Below are positions 35,207 to 44,143 of a stretch of DNA of 64,000 nt, one piece after another. The position numbers and the translations under genes were made by a program. Origin of the DNA: Streptomyces sp. ITFR-21 (lineage in GTDB: Bacteria > Actinomycetota > Actinomycetes > Streptomycetales > Streptomycetaceae); contig NZ_CP134605.1 of assembly GCF_031844685.1 (NCBI RefSeq), positions 5,988,001 to 6,052,000 on the forward strand, in the 5' to 3' direction. The number at the start of each line of letters is the position of its first letter. Position 1 is the stretch's first letter. A model generated the notes under the pieces. It ran no database searches and was not told the origin of the DNA. It was given only the letters and a program-made list of their open reading frames with translations.

Positions 35207-35691
35207 GCGGCCCCCTGCGGGCTGATCATGTCCACGCTGGCAACGTCCGCGGGGCGCTGGGTGTCCGCCGGGGGCGCGGTGAGCGAGCAGACGGCGACGA
35301 CCCGCCCGCCGTGGCCGTGCACCGCGCGGATCAGCGGCGTCAGGTCCCCGGCCCCGCCGGCCCCGGCGCCCCCGGTCACCACGACCGTCCGCTCGCCGGG
35401 CCGTACGTCCTCGATGATCAGCCGGCCGAGGTCCTCCACCAGCACCCGCCGGCGGGCCCGGAGCGTACGGGCGACCACGTGCGCGAGCAGGACGTCGGCG
35501 GTGCCGTTCCAGCTCACCACCGCGTCCGGCCGGTACGGGGCGGCCAGTTCGGCCAGTGCGGCACCGGCCCGCTCAACGGCCGACGGGTCGTCGCCGCGGA
35601 ACGGGCCGCCGTCGGACGGGTGGTCGCCGCGGAACGGGCCGCCGCCTCCCACGCCGCCCGCACCGGGGGCCGGTGTCGCCGCCGGCCTCAC
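35203..35691 (-). CDS. Phosphoribosyltransferase-like protein, degenerate (162 aa)
   Basis: After a repetitive Gly/Pro/Arg-rich N-terminus containing a 10-residue duplication, the protein reads like an orotate-PRTase core: YRPDAVVSWNGTADVLLAHV, then VLVEDLGRLIIEDVRPGERT, then VVVTGGAGAGGAGDLTPLI. The last stretch occupies the place of the PRPP motif, but the two acidic residues that normally precede the T-T-G loop are absent. It may bind a nucleotide-like ligand without catalysis. It overlaps by 4 nt both IclR upstream and the M20 gene downstream, so all three are co-translated. An orphan PRTase-like protein in this setting hints at a pyrimidine link. Confidence 0.55.
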   Translation of the reverse strand: MRPAATPAPGAGGVGGGGPFRGDHPSDGGPFRGDDPSAVERAGAALAELAAPYRPDAVVSWNGTADVLLAHVVARTLRARRRVLVEDLGRLIIEDVRPGERTVVVTGGAGAGGAGDLTPLIRAVHGHGGRVVAVCSLTAPPADTQRPADVASVDMISPQGAA

Positions 35692-36638
35692 GACCGCTCC
35701 CCGCCCGCGAACGACGCCCGCGCGGTGAAGGGATCCGGCGCCGCGTCGGCCGCCGTGAGGAGGGCGGTGAGCTGGTCCTGGGTCGGGTCCGGGTCGAAGG
35801 GGCCGTCGTAGCCCTGTTCCCGGGACAGCGCCTGCGCGGCGTCGAGGACTATGCGGGCCGCGTCCGCCCGGTCAGCGGGGTCGGCGACGCGGGACCAGGC
35901 CGCGCACACGGTGACGGCCGTGCTGACCCGCCCGGCCGGGCCGACCCGGACCGGCGCGGAGACCGCCCAGACGCCCTCGTCCAACTCGTTGTCGCAGACG
36001 TCGAAGCCGCGTTTGCGGACGACCGCCAGGTGGTCGATGAGCCGGTTGATCTCCCGTACCGTCCCGGACGTGAAGGAGGCCCGGGGGTAGGACGAGAGCA
36101 GCGTCTCCACGAACGCCGGGTCCTGGTAGGCGAGGATCGCGCGGGCCGAGGCCGCGGCGTGCAGCGGGACCTCCTGGCCGAGGCGGACGAAGAGCCGGAG
36201 CGGGCGCTTGGTGCCGGCGATGGAGACGGCGACCACCCGGCCGTCGATGAGCTGGGTGAGGACGACGCTCTCGCCACACCGCCGTTCGGCCTCGATCAGC
36301 GGCGCGGGCGGTTGGATGACGAACGGCTCGTAGTCCTCGACGTGCCCGAGGCTGACGGCGCTCGGCCCGAGGACGTACCGCTTGGTGGTGGGTGAGCGGC
36401 TGACGAAGCCGGTGTGCTCCAGGGTGCTCATCACCCGGTGCATGCTGCCGACGGGGATCTCCAGCTGCTGGTGGAGCTGCTGCAGGGTCAGGCCCTGCCG
36501 GTACGCGGACAGGTGGGTGAGCACCGACAGCGCCCGCACCACCACGTGCATCGGCTTGTCGGCGCTGCCCTTGTCCGCGCCGCCCCGGTCCGCAGCCACC
36601 CGCTCGGCGCCGGGCCGTTCGCCGCCGCTCTTGTCCAT
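35688..36638 (-). CDS. IclR-family transcriptional regulator (316 aa)
   Basis: The N-terminal winged helix (about residues 30-95; GLTLQQLHQQLEIPVGSMHR then STLEHTGFV) is followed by the IclR effector domain (about 110-280; PLHAAASARAILAY, FDVCDNELDEGVWAVSAPV). A charged, repetitive extension of about 28 residues precedes the HTH. The regulator is divergent from the ABC/amidase operon, and its own upstream region has a TTCCGTAATACGGAA palindrome with two related copies nearer the transporter. It probably represses or activates both transcripts in response to the pathway substrate. Confidence 0.9.
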   Translation of the reverse strand: MDKSGGERPGAERVAADRGGADKGSADKPMHVVVRALSVLTHLSAYRQGLTLQQLHQQLEIPVGSMHRVMSTLEHTGFVSRSPTTKRYVLGPSAVSLGHVEDYEPFVIQPPAPLIEAERRCGESVVLTQLIDGRVVAVSIAGTKRPLRLFVRLGQEVPLHAAASARAILAYQDPAFVETLLSSYPRASFTSGTVREINRLIDHLAVVRKRGFDVCDNELDEGVWAVSAPVRVGPAGRVSTAVTVCAAWSRVADPADRADAARIVLDAAQALSREQGYDGPFDPDPTQDQLTALLTAADAAPDPFTARASFAGGERS

Positions 36639-36687
36639 CGCGTGTCCTCATCCCGTTAGGTTTCGCCGTGGTTACGTCGGAACTTGT

Positions 36688-36702
36688 TTCCGTAATACGG
36701 AA
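36688..36702. promoter_or_regulatory. Probable IclR operator 1
   Basis: The perfect inverted repeat TTCCG-TAATA-CGGAA lies 50 nt upstream of the iclR start on its strand. The same arms recur twice near the divergent transporter operon. Confidence 0.65.
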
Positions 36703-36853
36703 TCCATAATTCGGCTCTATACCTCAGGAGTATCGGATCCGGTTCGGCCGCTGTCAATGACGGCCCCTCATGCTGGGCCATTGGCTCAGCAATGTGCGAG
36801 GTCATCGAGCTCGGGGCCCTTGACGGCCAGCCCCGGGCATTCCAATACTGTCG

Positions 36854-36893
36854 AATCCGCTTTACGGAATGTGCGTTTCCGTCTCACGGAAAC
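36854..36893. promoter_or_regulatory. Probable IclR operators 2 and 3
   Basis: Two related elements abut: an imperfect copy AATCCG-CTTTA-CGGAAT (36854-36870), and a longer perfect one GTTTCCG-TCTCA-CGGAAAC (36875-36893). The second ends 16 nt before the permease ATG, overlapping the expected promoter or leader. Confidence 0.65.
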
Positions 36894-36909
36894 AAGGGAA
36901 GGAGGGGTG

Positions 36910-38064
36910 ATGGTTGTAACTGATGTGGCGGCGGCCGGAGCGGCCGCCGATCCGCCCGGGGGACCGCCCGGCGGGCCGTCCCCCGCGGGAGGTTCCCACC
37001 AGCCGCCCGCCACCACCCGGCCGCACACCCCGTCCCATGGCCGACTGCCCCGCGGCGCCCTGCTCCTGGTCGCCCGCAAGCTGGGCGGCGCGCTGCTGGT
37101 GGTCTGGGGCGTGGTCACCTTCACGTTCGTCGTCGCACGTGTCGTGGCACCGGATCCGACGGGCCTGCTGGTGCCGCCGGGGGCCACAGCCGAGGCCCGT
37201 GCCCAGGTGCGTTCCTCGCTCGGCCTGGACCGCTCGGTGCCCCGGCAGTACCTCATCTATCTACGGGACCTGCTGCACGGCGACCTGGGCACGTCCTTCG
37301 GCACCGGCCGGCCGGTCGGCGCCGACCTGACCGGCCGGCTGCCCGCCACGCTCGAACTCGCCGTCCCCGCACTGGTCGTCGGCGTACTGCTGGGCACCGC
37401 GCTCGGTGTGCTCAGCGCGGTGCGCCGCGGCAAGGCCGCCGACCACGCGATCCGCGTCGTCACCGTGGCGGCGCTCGCCATGCCGCAGTTCTGGCTCGGC
37501 CTGGTGCTGCTGTCGCTGTTCTACGTGCGCCTCGGCTGGCTGCCCGGCCCCATCGGCCGGCTGCCGGCCGGCGTCCCGCCACCGCCCGGCGTCACCGGCA
37601 GCTACGTCCTCGACGCGCTGCTGTCCGGCCGCTGGCAGACCGCCCGCCAGGCCGTACTCCAACTCGTGCTGCCCTGCGCCGTCCTGACCTGCGGCATCTT
37701 CGCGCCGATCACCCGGGTCGCCCGGTCCGGGATGGTCGAGGCACTGCGCAGCGAGTACGTCAGGACCGCCCACGCCTACGGTTTCAGCCGGACCCGCGTC
37801 CATCGCACCCACGCACTGCGCAACGCGCTGCTCCCGGTGATCACCATGATCGCGGGCGGCGTCGCCTTCGCCTTCACCGGCGCGGTGCTGGTGGAGGGCG
37901 TCTTCGGCTGGCCCGGCATCGGGCAGTACGCGCTGACCGCCGTCCAGCAGTCCGACTTCCCCGCGCTCCAGGGGTTCGTGCTCTACGCCGCCGTCGTGTA
38001 CGTCGCCCTGTACGCCCTCGTCGATCTCGCGTACTCGCTGGCCGACCCGAGGATCCGCTCATGA
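36910..38064 (+). CDS. Dipeptide/oligopeptide-type ABC permease, DppB-like (384 aa)
   Basis: After a roughly 50-residue Pro/Gly-rich cytoplasmic N-terminal extension, the protein has six hydrophobic segments. It carries the DppB-type signatures VVTFTFVVARVVAPDPTG, LGLDRSVPRQYLIYL and the EAA-like loop EYVRTAHAYGFSRTRVHRTH, which contacts the ATPases. GGAGGGG lies right before the ATG. It is the first gene of an operon of two permeases, two ATPases, a lipoprotein and three enzymes, preceded by two IclR-type sites. Confidence 0.92.
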   Translation: MVVTDVAAAGAAADPPGGPPGGPSPAGGSHQPPATTRPHTPSHGRLPRGALLLVARKLGGALLVVWGVVTFTFVVARVVAPDPTGLLVPPGATAEARAQVRSSLGLDRSVPRQYLIYLRDLLHGDLGTSFGTGRPVGADLTGRLPATLELAVPALVVGVLLGTALGVLSAVRRGKAADHAIRVVTVAALAMPQFWLGLVLLSLFYVRLGWLPGPIGRLPAGVPPPPGVTGSYVLDALLSGRWQTARQAVLQLVLPCAVLTCGIFAPITRVARSGMVEALRSEYVRTAHAYGFSRTRVHRTHALRNALLPVITMIAGGVAFAFTGAVLVEGVFGWPGIGQYALTAVQQSDFPALQGFVLYAAVVYVALYALVDLAYSLADPRIRS

Positions 38065-39017
38065 CCGCACCCGCGCCGGCGCCCGTACCGCGGCCCGCCT
38101 CGGCCGCCGCCGCTCCCGGCGGCTCCTCCTCCGAACTGCCCGCCGAACCTTCCGCGGAGCTTTCCGCCGCGTCGTCCGCCGCGGGAGGCCCGCGGACCCG
38201 GACCCGCCCCCTGCTGCCCTTCGGCGGCCCGCCGACCGCCCGGCTCGGCGGCTGCCTGATGGCGCTGCTGGTGCTGGCCGCCGTGGTCGGCCGGATCTGG
38301 ACACCGTTCGACCCGCAGGCGCCCGGCGTCGGCCTGCCCTACCTGCCGCCGGGCGGCCGGTACTGGTTCGGCACCGACCAGGCCGGCTCCGACGTCTTCT
38401 CCAAGACGGTCGCCGCGACCTGGACCGACCTGTGGCTCACCCTGGTCGCGGTGGCGATCGCCTTCGTGCTGGGCAGTCTGCTCGGCGCGATCGCCGGGTA
38501 CTGGGGCGGCTGGGCGGACGCGGTGATCATGCGCGTCACCGAGGTGCTCCAGTCCTTCCCGGCGCTGCTGCTGGCGCTGCTGCTGGTCACCACCCTCGGC
38601 TCCGGGCTGCTCAACGTGATCGTGGTGGTCGCCTTCGTCGGCCTGCCCGGCTATCTGCGGCTGCTGCGGGCGGAGGTCAAGGGCCGCAGGACATGGGAGT
38701 TCACCGAGGCGGCCGTCCTGGCCGGCAACAGCGGACCCCGGGTGCTCGCCCGCCACCTGGTGCCCAACGGGCTGGCCCCGCTGGTGTCCTACGCCGCGGT
38801 CAACGCCGCGTGGGTGGCGATCGTGGTATCCAGCCTCGGCTTCGTCGGCGTCGGCATCGAACCGGGTAGCCCGGAGTGGGGCTCGATGATCGCCGGCGGC
38901 AAGGACGCCCCGGACGCCTACTGGATCTCGCTCTTCCCCGGGCTCGGCATCCTGCTGCTCGCCGCGGCCTTCTATCTGCTCGGCGACGGCCTGATCGAAC
39001 GGGAGGACCACCGATGA
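38061..39017 (+). CDS. Dipeptide/oligopeptide-type ABC permease, DppC-like (318 aa)
   Basis: It overlaps the DppB-like gene by 4 nt. A Pro/Ala/Ser-rich N-terminus precedes the DppC pattern: YWFGTDQAGSDVFSKTVAAT, six membrane segments, and the coupling loop EFTEAAVLAGNSGPRVLARH. It forms the heterodimeric membrane channel with the upstream permease. Confidence 0.92.
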   Translation: MTAPAPAPVPRPASAAAAPGGSSSELPAEPSAELSAASSAAGGPRTRTRPLLPFGGPPTARLGGCLMALLVLAAVVGRIWTPFDPQAPGVGLPYLPPGGRYWFGTDQAGSDVFSKTVAATWTDLWLTLVAVAIAFVLGSLLGAIAGYWGGWADAVIMRVTEVLQSFPALLLALLLVTTLGSGLLNVIVVVAFVGLPGYLRLLRAEVKGRRTWEFTEAAVLAGNSGPRVLARHLVPNGLAPLVSYAAVNAAWVAIVVSSLGFVGVGIEPGSPEWGSMIAGGKDAPDAYWISLFPGLGILLLAAAFYLLGDGLIEREDHR

Positions 39018-39922
39018 CCGCCGGCACGACCGCGGCCGGCCGGGCCGTACCGCCGCCCGCTGCCACCGAGGCTCCGCTGCTCACCGTCCGCGCCCTGTCC
39101 GGCGCCTTCCGCACCGCGCGGGGCGAGCGGACCCAGGTGCTGCGCGACGTGAGCTTCGAGCTGCCGGCCGGCGCCATCACCGCGGTGGTCGGCGAGACCG
39201 GCAGCGGCAAGTCGCTCACCGCGCTCTCCGTGCTGGGGCTGCTGCCGCCCGGTCTCACCGTCGAGGGGTCCATCACCTTCGACGGCCGCGAGCTGATCGG
39301 CCTGGACGAGGCCGGCTACCGCGAACTGCGCGGCCGGCAGATCGCCATGGTCTTCCAGGACGCCCGCTCCTCCCTCAACCCGGTGCTCACCGTCGGCCGC
39401 CAACTCACCGACGTGGCCCGGCTCCACCACGGACTGCGCAAACCGGCCGCCCGCGCGCTGGCCGCCGAGGCACTGGCCCGGGTCCGCATCCCCGACCCGG
39501 CCCGCCGGATGGCCCAGTACCCGCACCAGTTCTCCGGTGGCATGGCCCAGCGGGCGATGATCGCGATGGCCCTGCTCTGCCGTCCCCGGCTGCTGCTCCT
39601 GGACGAGCCGACCACCGGCCTCGACGTCACCACCCAGGCGGACGTGATGGACCTCGTGGTCGAACTCGCCCGCCAGGACGGCCTGACCGCGTGCCTGGTC
39701 ACCCACGACCTGGGTGTGGTCGGCGAAACCTGCGACCGGGTGGTGGTGATGCGGCGGGGCACGGTGGTCGAACAGGCCACGGCGGAGGCGTTCTTCCGCG
39801 CACCGCGGGCCGACTACTCCCGTGCCCTGCTGGCGGCCAACCGGCTGGACGAGGCCGCGTCGCCCATCGCCGCGCCGCCCGCCGACCCCCGCGACGACGA
39901 CGCCCCTGGGAGTACGTCATGA
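39014..39922 (+). CDS. ABC transporter ATPase, DppD-like (302 aa)
   Basis: Complete ABC ATPase: Walker A GETGSGKSL, Q-loop MVFQDARSSLNP, signature FSGGMAQRAMIAMALLCRP, Walker B LLLLDEPTTGLDVTTQ and the H-loop THDLG. It overlaps the DppC-like stop by 4 nt and the next ATPase start by 4 nt. The usual C-terminal oligopeptide-transporter extension is short. Confidence 0.92.
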   Translation: MTAGTTAAGRAVPPPAATEAPLLTVRALSGAFRTARGERTQVLRDVSFELPAGAITAVVGETGSGKSLTALSVLGLLPPGLTVEGSITFDGRELIGLDEAGYRELRGRQIAMVFQDARSSLNPVLTVGRQLTDVARLHHGLRKPAARALAAEALARVRIPDPARRMAQYPHQFSGGMAQRAMIAMALLCRPRLLLLDEPTTGLDVTTQADVMDLVVELARQDGLTACLVTHDLGVVGETCDRVVVMRRGTVVEQATAEAFFRAPRADYSRALLAANRLDEAASPIAAPPADPRDDDAPGSTS

Positions 39923-41072
39923 TCCCGCCTGCCGAGCCCGTAGCCGAGCCCGTAGCCGAGCCCGTAGCCGAGCCCACCGCCGGCCGCCCGGCCGGCACCG
40001 CGCCCGCGGCGCAGCCCGGCTCCGTACCAGACCCCGCTCCCGCTCCGGATTCCGCCCCCGGCCCCGCCCCTGTCCTCGAAGTCCGCGCCCTGCAGGTTGA
40101 GTTCACCGTCCGTAGCCGCGGGCTGCGGCACACCCTGAGGGCCGTGGACGGGGTGGACCTCGTGCTGCGGACCGGGGAGACGCTCGCCGTCGTGGGGGAG
40201 AGCGGGTCGGGCAAGTCGACGCTGGCCCGGTCGATCCTGCGGCTGGTCGAGCCGGCCGCGGGCAGTGTCACGCTGGGCGGCCGTCCGGTCGGCTCGTTCC
40301 GGGACCGGCGCGAGGTGTACCGGGACGTGCAGATGGTCTTCCAGGACCCGCGCTCCTGCCTCGACCCCCGGCAGCGGGTCCGGTCCATCCTGGACGAGCC
40401 GCTGCGCCTGCACCTGCGCCTGCCCGCCGAGCAGCGCGAGCGCCGGGTACGGGAGCTGCTCGCCGACGTGGAACTGCCCGCGGCCGTGCTCGACCGGCGG
40501 CCGGCCGAACTGTCCGGCGGCCAGCGGCAGCGCGTCGGGATCGCCCGCGCGCTCGCCGTGCAGCCGAAGGCGGTCATCCTCGACGAGCCGACCGCCTCGC
40601 TGGACGCGTCCACCCGCGGCGTCGTACTGGACCTGCTCGCCCGGCTGCAGCGCGAGCATGGCATCGCCTACCTGCTGATCTCGCACGACCTCCAGGCGGT
40701 ACGGCGGATCGCGCACCGGGTGCAGGTGATGTACGGGGGGCGGGTGGTCGAATCCGGCACGACCGAGGACGTGCTGCGGTGCCCCGCGCACCCAACACCC
40801 GCGCGCTGCTGGACGCCGCGCCGGTCGCCGCGTACGGCGGCCACACCAGGACCGTCCGGCTCAGCGGCGAGAACCCGGGCCCCTTCGACCTCCCGGTCGG
40901 CTGCGCGCTGGCTCCCCGCTGCCCGTTGGCGGAGGACTCCTGCACGGTCGCCCGACCCCCCCGACTGTCGTTCGGCGGCACGCACGAAGCCGCCTGCCCC
41001 ATCACCCACCGGCAGGTCAGCGTCGACCTCTCGGCCGCGCGTAGAGAGAAGGAACACTCCGATGACCAGTGA
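39919..41072 (+). CDS. ABC transporter ATPase, DppF-like, with apparent 1-nt frameshift
   Basis: A repetitive Ala-Glu-Pro-Val N-terminus precedes a complete ATPase core: GESGSGKSTLARS, MVFQDPRSCLDPRQRV, LSGGQRQRVGIARALA, LDEPTASLDAS, SHDLQAVRR. At 40789-40797 the family's C-P-x-H-P-Y-T-R-x-L motif is broken. The first part is in one frame (CPAHP), and TRALLDAAPVAAYGGHTR continues in another, so one base appears to be missing near 40793. The shifted frame carries the correct C-terminus (CALAPRCPLAEDSC) and stops at 41072, 11 nt inside the lipoprotein gene. Read literally, the first frame instead runs into the lipoprotein gene and mimics a fusion. A sequencing indel is possible. Confidence 0.8.
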
Positions 41073-42717
41073 ATCTCCGCGCCGCGCCCGCCTGTTGGCG
41101 TGCGCCGCCGCGGTCGCCCTCGCCTCGCTGCTGGCTGGCTGCTCGTCGTCGGCCGGCGGCACCACCCGGCAGGGCGGCGCCAAGGCCCCCGCCTCGCTGG
41201 TGGCCGCCTGGCCGAGCGACATCTCCACCATGGACCCGGGCAACGTCAACACCGACCAGGACAAGGAGCTGGCGATGAACGTCTACCAGACCCTGGTGGG
41301 CTACAAGACCTCGGCGCAGGGCGGCCACACGGTCTCCGACGGCCTCGACGCCACCCCGGCGGTCGCCTCCTCCTGGACGCTGTCCGGCGACACCGCCACC
41401 TTCACCATCCGGCCGGGCCTGAGGTTCTACCCGAGCGGCAACCCGGTCACCGCCGCCGACGCGGTCTGGTCGCTCCAGCGCGCGCTCCAGCTCAACGGCG
41501 CGGTCGAGCTGAACAACAGCGGCGTGTTCACCGCCGACCAGATCACCGCCCCCGACGCCTCCCACGTCGCCATCCGCTACCAGGACGGCGACGGCAAGCC
41601 GGTCAACGCCAGCGACGTCAACGTGGCGACACTGCGCACCTGTTGGTACGGCATCGTGGACTCCGTCGCCGCCCGCGCGCACGCCACCGCGAGCGACCCG
41701 ATCGCCGCCGACTGGCTGAAGGGCAACGCGGCCGGCAGCGGGCCGTACTACGTCAAGAGCCGCCAGGCCGGCCAGTCCCTCGACCTGGCCGCGGTGCCCG
41801 GCGCGGCCCTGGACGCGCCCAAGTTCGCCGCGGTGACCCTCCGGGTCGTCAACGACGGCAACGTGGCGGCCCTGCTGCGCGGCGGCAGCGTCAACGTCGC
41901 CCAGTACGGCCTGAGCCCGCGCGACACCAACGTGCTGAAGTCGGCCGGCTTCCGGGTCGAGCACGCCGACACCTCCAGCTACCTCTACCTGCAACTCGCC
42001 TCCGACGTCGGCCCGTTCAAGGACCCGCTGGTGCGGAAGGCGGTCGCCGAGGCGCTGCCGTACGACGCGCTGGTGAGGAACGTCTACTACGGCCAGGCGT
42101 CCCGCGCCGACTCGTACGTCACCGCCGGCGCCCCCGGCTACGCCCCGGCCTGGAAGTCCTACGGCGACCAGGCGAAGGCCACCGCGCTGATGGCGCAGGC
42201 CGGCCACCCGAAGATCTCCACCAAGCTCCGCTACCCCAGTGAGAACGCCGACTTCGCCACCGCCGCCCAGCTGATCAAGAGCGCGCTCAAGCCGCTCGGC
42301 ATCGACGTCACCATCCAGCCGCAGACCTCGGCCGCGCTGATCACCTCCATCATCGGCCGCGCCACCGCCCGGTCCGCCGGCGGTCCCGACGACGGCATGG
42401 TGCTGAACACCCTGTCGACGTACGTGGAGGACGCCAAGACCCCGGTCAAGCTGTGGAGCGTGACCGGCGGCGTGGTCAACTTCTCCCGCACCAGCGTCCC
42501 GGAGATCGACCGGCTGCAGAACCGGTACGCGATGGCGGCGCCCGGCCCCGCCCGTGACCAGGCGTACCTGCGGATCCAGCAACTCGCCGCACAGGACGCC
42601 TCGTTCCTGCCGCTGGTGCTCACCGGCCGCACCCTCGTCGCCGCCTCCGGTGTCACCGGGCTGACCTTCACCCCGGAACCGGTCACCCTCTACTGGACGC
42701 TGGAGCCCGCCAAGTGA
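41062..42717 (+). CDS. Extracellular solute-binding lipoprotein, family 5 (551 aa)
   Basis: The ATG at 41062 starts a lipoprotein signal peptide with lipobox LLAGC (Cys near residue 28). The rest is a family-5 binding protein of peptide/nickel/oligosaccharide type: STMDPGNVNTDQDKELAMNV, the FTIRPGLRFYPSGNPVTAADAVW signature region and GSGPYYVKSRQAGQSLDL. It captures substrate for the DppBCDF-like transporter. GAAGGA lies upstream of the ATG. In sequence it is in frame with the broken ATPase gene, but its own signal peptide and start show that it is a separate protein. Its stop overlaps the amidase start by 4 nt. Confidence 0.92.
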   Translation: MTSESPRRARLLACAAAVALASLLAGCSSSAGGTTRQGGAKAPASLVAAWPSDISTMDPGNVNTDQDKELAMNVYQTLVGYKTSAQGGHTVSDGLDATPAVASSWTLSGDTATFTIRPGLRFYPSGNPVTAADAVWSLQRALQLNGAVELNNSGVFTADQITAPDASHVAIRYQDGDGKPVNASDVNVATLRTCWYGIVDSVAARAHATASDPIAADWLKGNAAGSGPYYVKSRQAGQSLDLAAVPGAALDAPKFAAVTLRVVNDGNVAALLRGGSVNVAQYGLSPRDTNVLKSAGFRVEHADTSSYLYLQLASDVGPFKDPLVRKAVAEALPYDALVRNVYYGQASRADSYVTAGAPGYAPAWKSYGDQAKATALMAQAGHPKISTKLRYPSENADFATAAQLIKSALKPLGIDVTIQPQTSAALITSIIGRATARSAGGPDDGMVLNTLSTYVEDAKTPVKLWSVTGGVVNFSRTSVPEIDRLQNRYAMAAPGPARDQAYLRIQQLAAQDASFLPLVLTGRTLVAASGVTGLTFTPEPVTLYWTLEPAK

Positions 42718-44141
42718 CCGCCGGGCCCGCGGGGGAGCCCGGCGCCGGGTCCGGACCGGAGCCGCTGTGGCACCGGTCGGCCGGGCAGCTCGCCGCCGCC
42801 TACGCCGAGGGTTCGGCGACGCCCGCCGACGTGCTGGAGGCGGTGATCGAGCGTGCCGAGCAGGTCGACGAGCGGCTCAACGTCTTCGCCCACCGCGCCT
42901 TCGACGAAGCCCGCCGGGCCGCCGCCGCCAGCGGTGAACGGTGGCGGCGCGGCACCCCCGCGGGCCCCTACGACGGCGTGCCCGTCACCGTCAAGGACAA
43001 CATCCCGGTCGCCGGAATGCCCTGTGCCTGGGGCAGCCGGGTCTTCGCCGCCCGGACGCCCGACCGGGACGAACTGTGCGTGACCCGGCTGCGGGCGGGC
43101 GGCTGGGTGATCCTCGGCAAGACCAACGTCTCGGAGTTCACCCTCGGCCTCGGCAACGTCGACACCCTGCTGCACGGCACCACCCGCAACCCGTGGGACC
43201 CCCGCCTCACCACCGGCGCCTCCACCGGCGGCGGTGCGGCGGCGGTCGCCGCGGGCGTCGGCCCGGTGGCGCTCGGCACCGACGGCGGCGGCTCCATCCG
43301 CTGGCCGGCCGCGTACTGCGGGCTGGTCGGCCTCAAGCCCACCGTGGGCCGGATCGCCCGCCACGACGGTCTGCCGGTGGTGCTGCACGACCTGGAAGTG
43401 GTCGCGCCCGCCGCCCGTACCGTCGCCGACCTGGCCGCGCTGCTGGACGCCGTGGCCGGCCCGGACCCGCGCGACCGCGCCTCGCTCGGCGTACCGGACC
43501 CGCCCGGGGCCGGCGGCCGGCCGCTGCGGATCAGGCTGGTCGGGCGGTTCGGCGACCATCCGGTGGAGCCGGCCGTGACCGCCTCGCTCACCGCCGCCGC
43601 CGACCGGCTCACCGCGCTGGGCCACGTGGTCACGGCGGGCCCGGTCCCCTTCGACTTCGCCCGCTTCGACCGGCACTGGCGGACCATCGGCACCACCGGG
43701 CTCGCCTGGCTGCTGCGCGACCACGACGGCTGGCGGCAGCAGGTCGGCGCCATCTACCCGCCGATGGTCGAGCACGGGCGGTCGCTCACCGCGGTCGACT
43801 ACGTGGCCGCGCTCACCACCTTCCGCGAGTTGTTCGTCCAGCTCGCGGACTTCTTCACCGGCACCGACCTGCTGCTCACCCCGACGGCCGGCGCGATGCC
43901 CTGGCCCGCTGACCAGCTCGCACCGCCCTACCAGCGGGTTTTCACCGGCATCGCCAACGCCACCGGAGTCCCCGCGATCACCCTCCCCGGCCCGCCGTCC
44001 CCCGACGGCCTGCCCGTCGGCTTCCAGCTCCTCGCCCGCTACGGCGCGGACCGCCTGCTCCTGGACGTCGCCCGCGACTACGAGTCCGGCTTTCCCTGGG
44101 CCGACCGCCGGCCCGTCCCCCACCCCCCGAAAGGCGCCTGA
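42714..44141 (+). CDS. Amidase-signature family hydrolase (475 aa)
   Basis: Amidase-signature enzyme of normal length. The catalytic Lys lies in VTVKDNIPVAG, and the Gly/Ser region reads GASTGGGAAAVAAG followed by LGTDGGGSIRWPAAYCG. The Ser of GGGS is the nucleophile. The middle cis-Ser of the triad, normally the second Ser of G-x-S-S-G-G, is replaced by Thr. In cyanuric-acid and barbiturate pathways, amidase-signature enzymes cleave the ring-opened product. Here the gene lies directly before a ring-opening hydrolase, so ureidomalonase- or carboxybiuret-hydrolase-like activity is possible. The GTG start overlaps the lipoprotein stop. Confidence 0.88.
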   Translation: MTAGPAGEPGAGSGPEPLWHRSAGQLAAAYAEGSATPADVLEAVIERAEQVDERLNVFAHRAFDEARRAAAASGERWRRGTPAGPYDGVPVTVKDNIPVAGMPCAWGSRVFAARTPDRDELCVTRLRAGGWVILGKTNVSEFTLGLGNVDTLLHGTTRNPWDPRLTTGASTGGGAAAVAAGVGPVALGTDGGGSIRWPAAYCGLVGLKPTVGRIARHDGLPVVLHDLEVVAPAARTVADLAALLDAVAGPDPRDRASLGVPDPPGAGGRPLRIRLVGRFGDHPVEPAVTASLTAAADRLTALGHVVTAGPVPFDFARFDRHWRTIGTTGLAWLLRDHDGWRQQVGAIYPPMVEHGRSLTAVDYVAALTTFRELFVQLADFFTGTDLLLTPTAGAMPWPADQLAPPYQRVFTGIANATGVPAITLPGPPSPDGLPVGFQLLARYGADRLLLDVARDYESGFPWADRRPVPHPPKGA

Positions 44142-44143
44142 GC

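Noticed and set aside
39691-42717. An ABC ATPase fused to a solute-binding protein
   Set aside because: The binding protein has its own ribosome site, start and lipobox, and the ATPase's true C-terminus lies in another frame. The fusion is a frameshift artefact.
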